Shown: piece by piece, positions 34,772 to 44,521 of the stretch
How the letters are laid out: each line of letters opens with the position of its first letter
Numbering within the stretch: the stretch's first letter is position 1
The notes under the pieces: generated by a model
Databases searched by the model: none
Told to the model about the DNA's origin: nothing
What the model saw: only the letters and a program-made list of their open reading frames with translations
Made by a program: the position numbers and the translations under genes
Assembly (NCBI GenBank): GCA_036488815.1
Contig: DASXGX010000160.1
Coordinates: 1 to 64,000 of the forward strand
Length of the DNA stretch: 64,000 nt
Direction: 5' to 3'
Source: Roseiarcus sp036488815
GTDB taxonomy: Bacteria; Pseudomonadota; Alphaproteobacteria; Rhizobiales; Beijerinckiaceae

Positions 34772-36112
34772 ATGGCGCAATGGCTAAAGCGTGGAGCGGA
34801 CGTCGACGAGAACGCCGCGAACGAGCTTCGTGTGCGCGCGGCGGTCGAAACGATGCTTGCGGATATCGCGGAGCGCGGCGACGAAGCTGTTCGTGAGCTT
34901 TCCGTGAAGTTCGACAATTGGGATCGGGCCGACTACCGGCTCACAAACGCCGAAATCCTGGAATGCCTCGATCAGCTCTCTCATCAGGATCTCGAAGACA
35001 TCAAGTTTGCGCAGGCACAGGTCCGCAATTTCGCCGAGCTCCAGCGCGCCTCGATAACCGACATCGAGGTTGAAACGCTGCCCGGCGTGGTTCTGGGCCA
35101 CAAGAACATCCCCGTGCAGAGCGTCGGCTGTTACGTGCCCGGCGGCGAATATCCGCTGCTCGCGTCCGCGCACATGACCATCATTACGGCGAAGGTGGCC
35201 GGCGTATCGCGCATCGTGGCCTGCGCGCCGCCCTTCCGAGGCAGTCCCGCGCCCGCGATCGTCGCGGCCCAGCATTTGGCCGGCGCCGACGTCATCTACT
35301 GCCTCGGCGGAGTCCAGGCGGTCGGCGCAATGGCGCTGGGAGCGGCCGGATGCGAACCGGTCGATATGCTGGTCGGTCCCGGCAACGCCTATGTCGCAGA
35401 GGCCAAACGGCAGCTCTTTGGGCGCGTGGGAATAGATTTGTTCGCCGGACCGACGGAGACCCTCGTCATAGCCGACGACGCCGCGGACCCGGAAGTCTGC
35501 GCGACAGATCTGCTTGGTCAGGCGGAACATGGACCAACCTCTCCGGCGATCCTCCTGACGACATCCGAACGTCTCGCACGCGCGACCATGCGAGAAATCG
35601 ACAGGCTTCTTCAGATTCTTCCGACGGCGAAGATCGCCAGCATGGCTTGGGAGAAATGTGGCGAGGTGATTGTGTGCGATTCGGACGACGAGATGGTGCT
35701 CGAAGCCGATCGGCTCGCCTCCGAGCACGTTCAGGTGATGACGCGCGATCCCGACTATTTCCTGCGCAAGCTCACCAACTACGGCGCGCTGTTTCTTGGA
35801 CCGCGAACCAACGTGGCCTATGGCGATAAGGTGATCGGCACGAATCACACTCTTCCGACAAAACGAGCGGCCCGCTACACCGGCGGTCTTTGGGTGGGGA
35901 AGTTTCTCAAGACCGTCACCTATCAACGCATTCTGACGGACGAAGCGTCCGTGCGGATTGGCGAGGTGTGCTCGCGCTTGTGCATGCTTGAGGGCTTTGC
36001 AGGGCACGCGGAGCAGGCGAACGTGCGAATTCGCCGTTATGGCGGACGCAACGTTCCTTACGCGACCGCCGCGTCGCGAAAGCCCATCGACGGGGTCGAC
36101 GCTCCGGAATGA
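34772..36112 (+). CDS. Histidinol dehydrogenase-family enzyme, HpsN-like
   Basis: The 446-residue product has the HisD fold: VPVQSVGCYVPGGEYPLLAS, GADVIYCLGGVQAVGAMALG, VGPGNAYVAEAKR, the GPTETLVIADD loop and the zinc/active-site region QAEHGPTSPAILL. The segment NHTLPTKRAARYTGGLWVGK near residue 360 is also conserved. No his genes are near and the local genes are catabolic. The GPTE and HGPTSP variants resemble sulfopropanediol 3-dehydrogenase (HpsN), which oxidises 2,3-dihydroxypropane-1-sulfonate, so a paralogue acting on a diol or amino-alcohol is more likely than histidine synthesis. A GAGAGGA ribosome site precedes the ATG at 34772. The 235-bp gap upstream shows no gene. Confidence 0.8.
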   Translation: MAQWLKRGADVDENAANELRVRAAVETMLADIAERGDEAVRELSVKFDNWDRADYRLTNAEILECLDQLSHQDLEDIKFAQAQVRNFAELQRASITDIEVETLPGVVLGHKNIPVQSVGCYVPGGEYPLLASAHMTIITAKVAGVSRIVACAPPFRGSPAPAIVAAQHLAGADVIYCLGGVQAVGAMALGAAGCEPVDMLVGPGNAYVAEAKRQLFGRVGIDLFAGPTETLVIADDAADPEVCATDLLGQAEHGPTSPAILLTTSERLARATMREIDRLLQILPTAKIASMAWEKCGEVIVCDSDDEMVLEADRLASEHVQVMTRDPDYFLRKLTNYGALFLGPRTNVAYGDKVIGTNHTLPTKRAARYTGGLWVGKFLKTVTYQRILTDEASVRIGEVCSRLCMLEGFAGHAEQANVRIRRYGGRNVPYATAASRKPIDGVDAPE

Positions 36113-36203
36113 CCCTCGACCTCGACGAAGCTGATCGAAACGGGCAAGGCCGATAGGCTCATGGATTGTCGGCGGGCTGCGGCGGGAAGCGAAAGTTGGG
36201 TTG

Positions 36204-37697
36204 ATGGGCAGGAAGCGGATCGCGGTTGGCGGGCTCCTTTTTGAGGGAAACACGCTTTCGAGAGTTCGGACCGAGCTGGTCGATTTTCAAAATAAATATC
36301 TGGTCGTCGGCGACGCCATGATCGGCGCCCTGGCGAACACGAACGTGGAGATTGCCGGAGCGATATCCGCGATCAGCGCGGCGGGGTGGTCCGTCGCGCC
36401 ATTGATTGCGACGCATGGCGGGGCCGGGGGCCGCGTGACCGCCGAGTGCTACACGGAACTGAAGGCATTGCTTTTAGACGGGTTGCGATCCGCAGGCGCG
36501 ATCGATGGCGTTTATCTCGCCCTGCACGGCGCCATGATCTGTGAAGGGGAGGACGACGCGGAAGGAGACATCCTGAGAGACGTCCGCGCGATCATTGGCG
36601 ACGTTCCCCTGAGCATAAGCTGCGATCTGCACGCCTATATCACGCCGCGGATGGTCGACGCGTGCTCGATAATCGTCGGCTATCAGCACTACCCGCACGA
36701 CGACACATTTGAGACTGGGGCGCGCGCTGCAGGACTCCTCGTCCGTGCCGTCAAAGGCGAGATCAAGCCGACGATGAGCATGCGAAAGGTCGCGATGCTG
36801 TCGGCGCCGTTCTCGCATGGAACCCGCGAGCCCGGCCCGATGCGACAGCTTTATCGTTGGCGCTGCGGGGTCGAGTCGTCTGGGCGCGCTTTGGCGCTGA
36901 GCTATTTTCCTGTTCAGCCTTGGCTTGATTTCGAAGACACCGGATTTGCGGCCGTCGCCGTGACGGATGACCAACTCGACGCGGCGGCGGACCTGGCGCT
37001 CGAGTTGGCCGAATTGGCGTGGGCGAAGCGACACGAATTTGAGGCGGCTGGCGTGGAGGCGAAAGCGGCTCTGGAGGAGGGGCTGGCCACCGAGGGACAG
37101 CCGATTATCCTTAGCGACGCCTCCGATTGCGTTGGCGCCGGCGCGGCCGGCGATAGTGCAAGAATGCTGCAGTCATACTTGCAGAGTGGAATCGACGCGC
37201 CGCTACTCGTTCACGTCGTCGACCCTGAGATCGCAGGATTGGCATGGTCGGCGGGAGTCGGCGCGGCGATATCAGGATATCTGGGCAACAAGATCGATCC
37301 TTCGTACGGGGCGCCGCTGCCGATAGACGGGATGGTTACGCATCTGTTCGAGGGCGACTTTACCTACGCCGGCGGGCTCATGGGCGGCGTTCGCGCGAGC
37401 ATGGGCAAGAGCGCAGTGATAGCGGTAAAGAGCGCCGTCGTCGTGGTGAGCAGCTACTCGGCGTACGAGTACGCCGACGAGCACTTCCGGGCGGCCGGCC
37501 AGGACGTTCGAAATTTCAAGTTTGTGATCGTCAAGAATCCGATGAACTTCAAGCAGGCGTACGCCTCGGCGCCCAAGCGTGTATTGGTCAATTTGCCGGG
37601 CCCCTCTACATCCCAGCTGCGGAACGTCGACTGGCGACGCGTGCAACGGCCTTGTTTTCCCTTGGACGACCAAGACGCTCCGATCTTTAGACGATGA
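36204..37697 (+). CDS. M81-family protein (MlrC-like)
   Basis: The 497-residue protein belongs to the M81/MlrC group, named after the last hydrolase of microcystin degradation but widely found in catabolic operons. Visible motifs are GGLLFEGNTLS at the N-terminus (usually E-T-N-T-F), LHGAMICEGEDDAEGD, the metal-site ISCDLHAYIT and GYQHYPHDDTFETG. The C-terminal domain has ILSDASDCVGAGAAGDS, where the family normally shows D-x-x-D-N-x-G; here it is D-C-V-G. The start is taken at ATG 36204, with an in-frame TTG just before it. It follows the HpsN-like gene by 91 bp. The reaction is probably hydrolysis of an amide or peptide-like bond, but this is inferred. Confidence 0.82.
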   Translation: MGRKRIAVGGLLFEGNTLSRVRTELVDFQNKYLVVGDAMIGALANTNVEIAGAISAISAAGWSVAPLIATHGGAGGRVTAECYTELKALLLDGLRSAGAIDGVYLALHGAMICEGEDDAEGDILRDVRAIIGDVPLSISCDLHAYITPRMVDACSIIVGYQHYPHDDTFETGARAAGLLVRAVKGEIKPTMSMRKVAMLSAPFSHGTREPGPMRQLYRWRCGVESSGRALALSYFPVQPWLDFEDTGFAAVAVTDDQLDAAADLALELAELAWAKRHEFEAAGVEAKAALEEGLATEGQPIILSDASDCVGAGAAGDSARMLQSYLQSGIDAPLLVHVVDPEIAGLAWSAGVGAAISGYLGNKIDPSYGAPLPIDGMVTHLFEGDFTYAGGLMGGVRASMGKSAVIAVKSAVVVVSSYSAYEYADEHFRAAGQDVRNFKFVIVKNPMNFKQAYASAPKRVLVNLPGPSTSQLRNVDWRRVQRPCFPLDDQDAPIFRR

Positions 37698-37835
37698 AAG
37701 GTTTCATGCCGGCTCGATGCCGAAGCTCCCGACGATGCAACGGTCGCCAGGGTAGTCGAACTCAATCCCGATGATCGAAAGCATTAGCGGCGCTGCTCGG
37801 GGTGCACCTTCGGCTGTGCGCGCCAACGCCCAATC

Positions 37836-39125
<1,290 letters not shown>

Positions 39126-39165
39126 CAACCGACGTCCTGCGATGCCGAAAGTCCTCTTGACTGCG

Positions 39166-39198
39166 GCCTCGTGCTTGCGCGTTCGCGCAGCGCGAGGC
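39166..39198. terminator. Possible bidirectional hairpin between convergent genes
   Basis: GCCTCGTGC (39166-39174) pairs with GCGCGAGGC (39190-39198) with one G-T wobble, and inner GC pairs can extend it. It lies in the 82-bp gap between the convergent glutamate dehydrogenase and EamA genes. No T run follows on either strand, so the call is weak. Confidence 0.35.
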
Positions 39199-39207
39199 AG
39201 GAGTTGC

Positions 39208-40104
39208 TCATAGCGCACCCTCGCGCGCGATCCGACCGCTGCCGCGGCGCTGGTCGAGCGCGACGATGGCGGCGCCGCTGCCGACGATCAAGGCGATCCC
39301 TGCGAGGGCCAGGGCGCCAGGCAATGCGCGCCACACGACGAGGCCCGACAGCATCGCCCACAGCGCGAAGCTATAGTAAAAGGGCGCGACGGCCGCAGTC
39401 CGGCCAATCCGATAGGCGTGCAGGATGCCGACGTGGCCGAGCGTTACGAAGATGCCGGCGAAGCTGAGGAACGCGAGGTGACGGGTGGTCGGCGCCGCGC
39501 GGGTCTCCAGGACAAGCGACAAACCCGCCGCCACTAACATCACCATGACGTTCGTCGCAAAGGTTATGACCATTACGGGAATGCGAGCCGGCACGCCGCG
39601 CCCGAAAAGATCGCGCGCCGCCGCAAAGAGCGCGGTCCCGAAGGCGAACAGGGCCGCGGTCGAAACGCCCGCGGGTCCGGGCTCGGCGACCATCACGGCG
39701 CCGGTAAAGCCCGCCAGCACGAGGACGAGGCGGCCCGGGCCGATCCGCTCGCGAAAGAGGAAAGCCGCTCCAAGGATCACGAGCAACGGCGCCATCTGTT
39801 GAATGGCGATAGCGTCGGCAATCGGCATGCGAGCGAGGGCCACGATGTAGCAGAGCGTCGCGAGCGTCTCGGCGCCCGCGCGAAGCAACGCGCGGCGGTC
39901 GCGCACGCCGGAGACGGCGCGCCAATCCCCGGTCAGGACGAGCAGCACGGCACAGGCGAGCGAGGCTGCGACGCCGCGCAGGAAGAGCACCTCGAAGGGC
40001 GGCAAGTCTTCGGCGACCACCTTCATGAAGCTGTCGCCGACCGCGAACGACGCGGTCCCGGCAAGCATAGCGGCAACGCCGCCCAGGTCGGAGGTTTTAC
40101 TCAT
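39208..40104 (-). CDS. EamA-family (DMT) exporter
   Basis: The 298-residue inner-membrane protein is a ten-span drug/metabolite transporter built of two EamA repeats. The first repeat shows MLAGTASFAVGDSFMKVVAE, LPPFEVLFLRGVAASLACAV, and ADAIAIQQMAPLLVILGAAF ending FRERIG. The second shows the matching HVGILHAYRIG and a C-terminal GIALIVGSGAAIV span. The ATG at 40104 is chosen over a TTG at 40173. Many relatives export amino acids or metabolites; the substrate is unknown. It lies downstream of the nitrate operon on the same strand, about 100 bp away. Confidence 0.85.
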   Translation of the reverse strand: MSKTSDLGGVAAMLAGTASFAVGDSFMKVVAEDLPPFEVLFLRGVAASLACAVLLVLTGDWRAVSGVRDRRALLRAGAETLATLCYIVALARMPIADAIAIQQMAPLLVILGAAFLFRERIGPGRLVLVLAGFTGAVMVAEPGPAGVSTAALFAFGTALFAAARDLFGRGVPARIPVMVITFATNVMVMLVAAGLSLVLETRAAPTTRHLAFLSFAGIFVTLGHVGILHAYRIGRTAAVAPFYYSFALWAMLSGLVVWRALPGALALAGIALIVGSGAAIVALDQRRGSGRIAREGAL

Positions 40105-40208
40105 AGGGGCGGCAAGGCGAATCGGCGGCGAGAGTTGCGGCGGAAGCTTGGTCGCTTTTGCGCTATCCGGCAATAGTCGGCGCCGTCAACGCGCGCCGAC
40201 GATTCGTC

Positions 40209-42908
40209 TCAGTCTCCCTGTGCGAAGGCCGGCGGGCGAGCGGTGCGTGCGGATGCGCAGCCCGCAAGAAGAAGTTGGCTGATCTCCGCGCGGCACGAGC
40301 CGCAATTCGCGCCAGCGCGGGTCGCCCCGCCGACCGCGTCGACGCTCGCGGCGCCTTTGGCGATCGACGCTTCGATCGCGTCGCGGCGCACGCCAAAGCA
40401 GGCGCAGACCAGCGGGCTCGCGGCGGCGACGTTTGCGCCAGGTCCGGCGAGAAGGAAGAGGCGCGCCGCGGGTTCGATCCGCTCGCGGCCGAGTAGAGCG
40501 ATCGCCCAGTCGAGCGCGGCGCGGTCGAGCGACGGACCGACGTGGAGAAACGCCTCGAGCCGGTCGGCGGCGAACGAGACGTATTGCGTCAGGCCCATGT
40601 GCTCGTCCCGCCGCATCGCCGGCGTCGCGTCGAGGCGCAGCCAGTTGGACAGAAACGCCTGCAGCGCCTCGGGAGCTTCGCCCGCGGCGAAGGTGATTGC
40701 TTCGCCGCCGGGAACGCTGAAGCGCGCATGCGACAGCCAATCGGGCAAGCGGGCGCGCCGCCGCGAAACCAAGAAGCCTTCGCTCGCGAAGGGGCTCGCC
40801 GTGATCGACGCGGGCGTCGCCTTCAGATCGGGCTGGCCGGACACGGGATCGACGGCGCCATGCGCCAGCGCGCCGACTCGGGCGCGCCCGGCCGTCGCGT
40901 CGGTCCAGTGCATCGGGGCGAATAAGGCGCCGGCCCGCTGGCTCTCGGTGACGACGACGCGCAGTTGCGCCCGTCCGTGCGGCGTCGAAACGAGCGCCAG
41001 GTCGCCATCCCTGAGCCCCAGGCGCGCCGCGTCGTCAGGATGCGCTTCGACGAAAGGCGACTCGCGGTGGCGGGCCAGTCGCGGGCTGAGGCCGGTGCGC
41101 GTCATCGTATGCCAGTGATCGCGTACCCGCCCGGTGTTGAGCAGCAGGGGAAAGTCGGCGGAGGTTTCCGCGGCGAGGCGAGGCGCCTCGGTCGCAACGA
41201 AGCGCGCTCGCCCGTCGTGGTGGAGGAAGCCGCCGTCCGCGAAGAGACGCGCGCGGCCGGTGGCGGCTCCGTTCGGCAGCGGCCATTGCGCCGGCTCCAA
41301 CGCGTCATAAGCCGCATCCGAGAGATCGGCGAACGCGCCAATGTCGAAAATACGCGCGCCGTCGTTCTCGAAGGCCGACAGCGCCGCGTGCTCGCGGAAG
41401 ATGTCGGCCGGCTTCTGATAGGCGAAGGCCTCGCCGTGGCCGAGGCGTCGTGCGACCTCGACAATCTGCCGCCAGTCGGCAAGCGCCTCGCCCGGCGGCG
41501 CGCGGAACGGCCGCTGGCGCGAGATGCGGCGTTCGGAATTCGTCACCGTGCCGTCCTTCTCGCCCCAGGCCGCCGACGGCAGCACGACCGTCGCCGCGTC
41601 GAGAAGACCGTCGACATGCGCGCTGACTTCGGAGACCGCAAGAAAATCGAGCTTGCGCAACGCGGCGCGCACCGCGTCGGCGCGCGGCAGGCTGACCGCC
41701 GGGTTGGTGCACATCACCCACAGCGCCTTGACCTCGCCGCGCTCGATGGCCTCGAAGAGATCGACCGCCTTGCGCCCTGCGCGCGTCGCCATGGCGGGCG
41801 CGCGCCAGAAGCGGCGGACGCGATCGAGGTCCCCGGGCGCGAAGTCCATATGCGCCGCGAGCTGATTGGCGAGGCCGCCGACCTCGCGGCCGCCCATCGC
41901 ATTGGGCTGGCCCGTCAGCGAGAACGGTCCGGCGCCCGGCTTGCCGATGCGGCCCGTCGCGAGATGGACGTTGAGAATGGCGTTGACCTTGTCGGTCCCT
42001 TGCGCCGACTGGTTGACGCCTTGGCTGAAGCAAGTGACGACGCGCTCCGTCCCGATCCAGAGCGCGACAAAAGCCGCAAGATCGCGCTCGGCGAGGCCGC
42101 AGCGGGCGGCGGCAGTCACGCGGTCGGGCGCGATCTCGCGCGCCCTCGCCAGCGCGGGATTGAAATCCCTCGTGTGTGCGCCGATGAAGGATTGGTCGAG
42201 CGCCTCGCTCTCGGCGATCTCGACCAGCAGCCGCGCGAAGAGAACCGAGTCCATCCCCGGCGCGACGGGGAGATGAAGGTCGGCCGCCTCCGCCGTCGCG
42301 GTGCGCCGCGGGTCGATGACGACGATGCGCGTCCCCCGCCGCGCCTTGGCGCGCTCCATGCGCTGAAACAGCACGGGATGGCACCACGCGGCGTTGGAGC
42401 CGACGAGCACGACGAGATCGGCCTCGTCGAGGTCCTCGTAGCAACCCGGCACGACGTCGGCGCCGAAGGCGCGCCGGTGACCCGCGACGGTCGAGGCCAT
42501 GCAAAGCCGCGAATTGGTGTCGACGTTGGCCGAGCCGAGAAAGCCCTTCATCAGCTTGTTGGCGACGTAATAGTCCTCCGTCAACAATTGCCCCGAGAGA
42601 TAGACGCCGATCGCGTCCGGCCCATGCTCGCGCAAGGCCTTGGCGAAGCCAGCGGCGACAGCGTCGAAGGCGCGCGGCCAGGTCGTGCGCACGCCATGGA
42701 TCGTCGGGTGGAGCAGGCGCGCGCCGTCGGCGAGCGTTTCGCCGAGCGCCGCCCCCTTGACGCAGAGCCGGCCAGCGTTGGCGGGGTGCGACGGATCGCC
42801 GGCGATCGCCGCGCCGCCCGCTCCGTCCGGCGTCGCGACGACGCCGCAACCGACGCCGCAATAGGCGCAGGTCGTGCGGACGCTTGGCGCCTGCGTATGC
42901 GCGTTCAT
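40209..42908 (-). CDS. nasA: Assimilatory nitrate reductase, molybdenum catalytic subunit
   Basis: The 899-residue cytoplasmic enzyme reduces nitrate to nitrite at a Mo-bis-MGD centre. The N-terminus binds a 4Fe-4S cluster through Cys14, Cys17, Cys21 and Cys49 (CAYCGVGCGVV and LCVKG). The molybdopterin body has YLSGQLLTEDYYVANKLMKG, VLVGSNAAWCHPV, GVNQSAQGTDKVNAIL and the C-terminal dinucleotide domain with LLLNTGRVRDHWHTMTRTG. The last 60 residues are a BFD-like 2Fe-2S domain (CACFGVRRD, then NCGSCRAEI), the electron entry seen in NasA/NasC of proteobacteria. The ATG overlaps the stop of the upstream reductase. A hairpin without a T run follows at 40176-40200. Being Mo-dependent, it relies on molybdate uptake. 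Confidence 0.94.
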   Translation of the reverse strand: MNAHTQAPSVRTTCAYCGVGCGVVATPDGAGGAAIAGDPSHPANAGRLCVKGAALGETLADGARLLHPTIHGVRTTWPRAFDAVAAGFAKALREHGPDAIGVYLSGQLLTEDYYVANKLMKGFLGSANVDTNSRLCMASTVAGHRRAFGADVVPGCYEDLDEADLVVLVGSNAAWCHPVLFQRMERAKARRGTRIVVIDPRRTATAEAADLHLPVAPGMDSVLFARLLVEIAESEALDQSFIGAHTRDFNPALARAREIAPDRVTAAARCGLAERDLAAFVALWIGTERVVTCFSQGVNQSAQGTDKVNAILNVHLATGRIGKPGAGPFSLTGQPNAMGGREVGGLANQLAAHMDFAPGDLDRVRRFWRAPAMATRAGRKAVDLFEAIERGEVKALWVMCTNPAVSLPRADAVRAALRKLDFLAVSEVSAHVDGLLDAATVVLPSAAWGEKDGTVTNSERRISRQRPFRAPPGEALADWRQIVEVARRLGHGEAFAYQKPADIFREHAALSAFENDGARIFDIGAFADLSDAAYDALEPAQWPLPNGAATGRARLFADGGFLHHDGRARFVATEAPRLAAETSADFPLLLNTGRVRDHWHTMTRTGLSPRLARHRESPFVEAHPDDAARLGLRDGDLALVSTPHGRAQLRVVVTESQRAGALFAPMHWTDATAGRARVGALAHGAVDPVSGQPDLKATPASITASPFASEGFLVSRRRARLPDWLSHARFSVPGGEAITFAAGEAPEALQAFLSNWLRLDATPAMRRDEHMGLTQYVSFAADRLEAFLHVGPSLDRAALDWAIALLGRERIEPAARLFLLAGPGANVAAASPLVCACFGVRRDAIEASIAKGAASVDAVGGATRAGANCGSCRAEISQLLLAGCASARTARPPAFAQGD

Positions 42909-44521
42909 CAGTAGACGTCCGCTTGATAACGGCCCGCTTTCTTGAGCGCCGCCACGAAGCCGATCGCGTCCTCCGTGCCGCGGGCGCCGCATTGGGCGAC
43001 GATGTCGACCAATGCGCGCTCGACGTCTTTCGCCATTGTCTTGGCATCGCCGCAAACGTAGAGATGCGCGCCTTCGGCGATCCAGCGCCAGAGCTCCGGA
43101 CCGACTTCCCGCATGCGGTCCTGGACGTAGAATTTTTTGGCGCCGTCGCGCGACCAGGCGAGCGAGAGGCGGTTCAGTACGCCCGCCTTGCGCATCGCCT
43201 CGAACTCATCTTCGTAGAAGAAGTCGTGCTGGCGGCGCTGATGGCCGAAGAACAGCCAGTTCGCGCCGCGCGCGCCGGTCGCCTGCCGCTCCTGCAGGAA
43301 GGCGCGGAACGGCGCGACGCCGGTGCCCGGACCGATCATGATCACCGGCGCCTCGGGATTGTCCGGCAGGCGGAAGCCGTGCGCCTTCTGGACATAGACC
43401 TTCAACGCTTCGCCCGCCTCGATGCGCTCGCCGAGGAACGTCGAGGCGACCCCCAGCCTTTCGCGCGAGCCGACGCGATAGCGCACCGTATCGACGGTCA
43501 GCGAAACGCGGCCGGGACTGGCTTTCGGCGAAGAGGAGATCGAATAGAGGCGTGGCTGCAACGGATCGAGCGCTTCGAGGAACGCTTCGGCGTCGGGCCG
43601 GGCGTCGAATTTGCGCAAGGCCGCGAGCACGTCGAGCGCTGCGGCGTCGCCGTCGGGGTCTTCGCCGTTGGCGAGCGCGCGCGCCTTGGCGCGCTTCTCG
43701 CCGCCGAGCACGTAGGAGAGGAGCTGGAACAGATTGTCCGGCGGCACGCCGAGCGAAGCGTCCTCGATCAGTGTGTCGCGCAAGGTCTTGCCGTTGATCC
43801 GCCGCCGCGGGTCGGCGCCGATCGTCGCGATCACCTGGTCGGCGAGCGCTGGATGATTGCGGGGAACGATTCCGAAGCTGTCGCCGACGACATAGTCGAG
43901 ACCGCTTTCTGAGAGATCGAACTCGACGTGCCACGTCGTCTTCGCGGAACCCGCGCCGTTGAGACGCCGCCGCGACAGGAACCTCGCTTCGACAGGATTG
44001 TCCCGCGAGTGCCCCCGTTCCGCCGCCGGCGCGGGCTCCGACGAGGCCTTGACGATCGCCGGCGTGGCGGGCGCCTTGTCGAGTTCGACCGCGAGCTGCT
44101 TGAGCATCCGCGCGGTCTCCCTGCCGCCGGGCGCGCAGAGCGTCAGCCGCTCCTCCTTTTTCTGGGCGATCGCATTGGCGTAGTCAGCGCAATTGTAGCC
44201 GCACTGTCCGCAATCCTGCTGCGCCATCGCCGACATCAGGCGGGGCGCGAGCGGCCGACCGTGGGAGAGCTGCATGCGCTCGTCGATCGGCATCGAGGGA
44301 TCGTGCCACGGCGCGGCGTCGTTGTCGGCGAGAGCGAGCGCTGGCTCCGCGCCCGCCGGCGCCTGCGCGAGGATGGCATTCTGCGCCTCGCTCAGCGGAG
44401 CCGGCGCCCCTTCCGCCGATAGCACCGCGGCGAAGAAGCCGTTGAGCCAGGCCTGCTGCTCCGGGGAGAAGGGCGCGCTCGGCGGGATCAGCAGGCGCGG
44501 CGGGAGAACCTGGACGCTCAC
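42908..44521 (-). CDS. Fe-S/FNR-type NADPH flavoprotein reductase (CysJ-like)
   Basis: The 537-residue protein ends in a CysJ/cytochrome-P450-reductase-type module: RLYSISSSP binds FAD, GPGTGVAPFRAFLQERQ binds the pyrophosphate of NADPH, and YVCGDAKTMAKDVERALV is the C-terminal nucleotide motif. There is no flavodoxin (FMN) domain. In its place residues 90-130 form a small 4Fe-4S domain with C104, C107, C111 and C129 (CGQCGYNC...LCAPGG). The GTG at 44521 overlaps the nirA stop as GTGA. Within the operon it most likely passes NADPH electrons to NirA or NasA; sulfite reduction, the usual automatic label, is not supported here as no cysI lies nearby. Confidence 0.85.
   Translation of the reverse strand: MSVQVLPPRLLIPPSAPFSPEQQAWLNGFFAAVLSAEGAPAPLSEAQNAILAQAPAGAEPALALADNDAAPWHDPSMPIDERMQLSHGRPLAPRLMSAMAQQDCGQCGYNCADYANAIAQKKEERLTLCAPGGRETARMLKQLAVELDKAPATPAIVKASSEPAPAAERGHSRDNPVEARFLSRRRLNGAGSAKTTWHVEFDLSESGLDYVVGDSFGIVPRNHPALADQVIATIGADPRRRINGKTLRDTLIEDASLGVPPDNLFQLLSYVLGGEKRAKARALANGEDPDGDAAALDVLAALRKFDARPDAEAFLEALDPLQPRLYSISSSPKASPGRVSLTVDTVRYRVGSRERLGVASTFLGERIEAGEALKVYVQKAHGFRLPDNPEAPVIMIGPGTGVAPFRAFLQERQATGARGANWLFFGHQRRQHDFFYEDEFEAMRKAGVLNRLSLAWSRDGAKKFYVQDRMREVGPELWRWIAEGAHLYVCGDAKTMAKDVERALVDIVAQCGARGTEDAIGFVAALKKAGRYQADVY

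Noticed and set aside
40176..40200. Hairpin GTCGGCGC/GCGCCGAC after nasA as an intrinsic terminator
   Set aside because: The stem is real, but there is no T tract on the minus strand, so it is mentioned only with nasA.
40965..42914. Plus-strand 649-residue frame opposite nasA
   Set aside because: Shadow of nasA, rich in Arg, Glu and Ala, without domain likeness.
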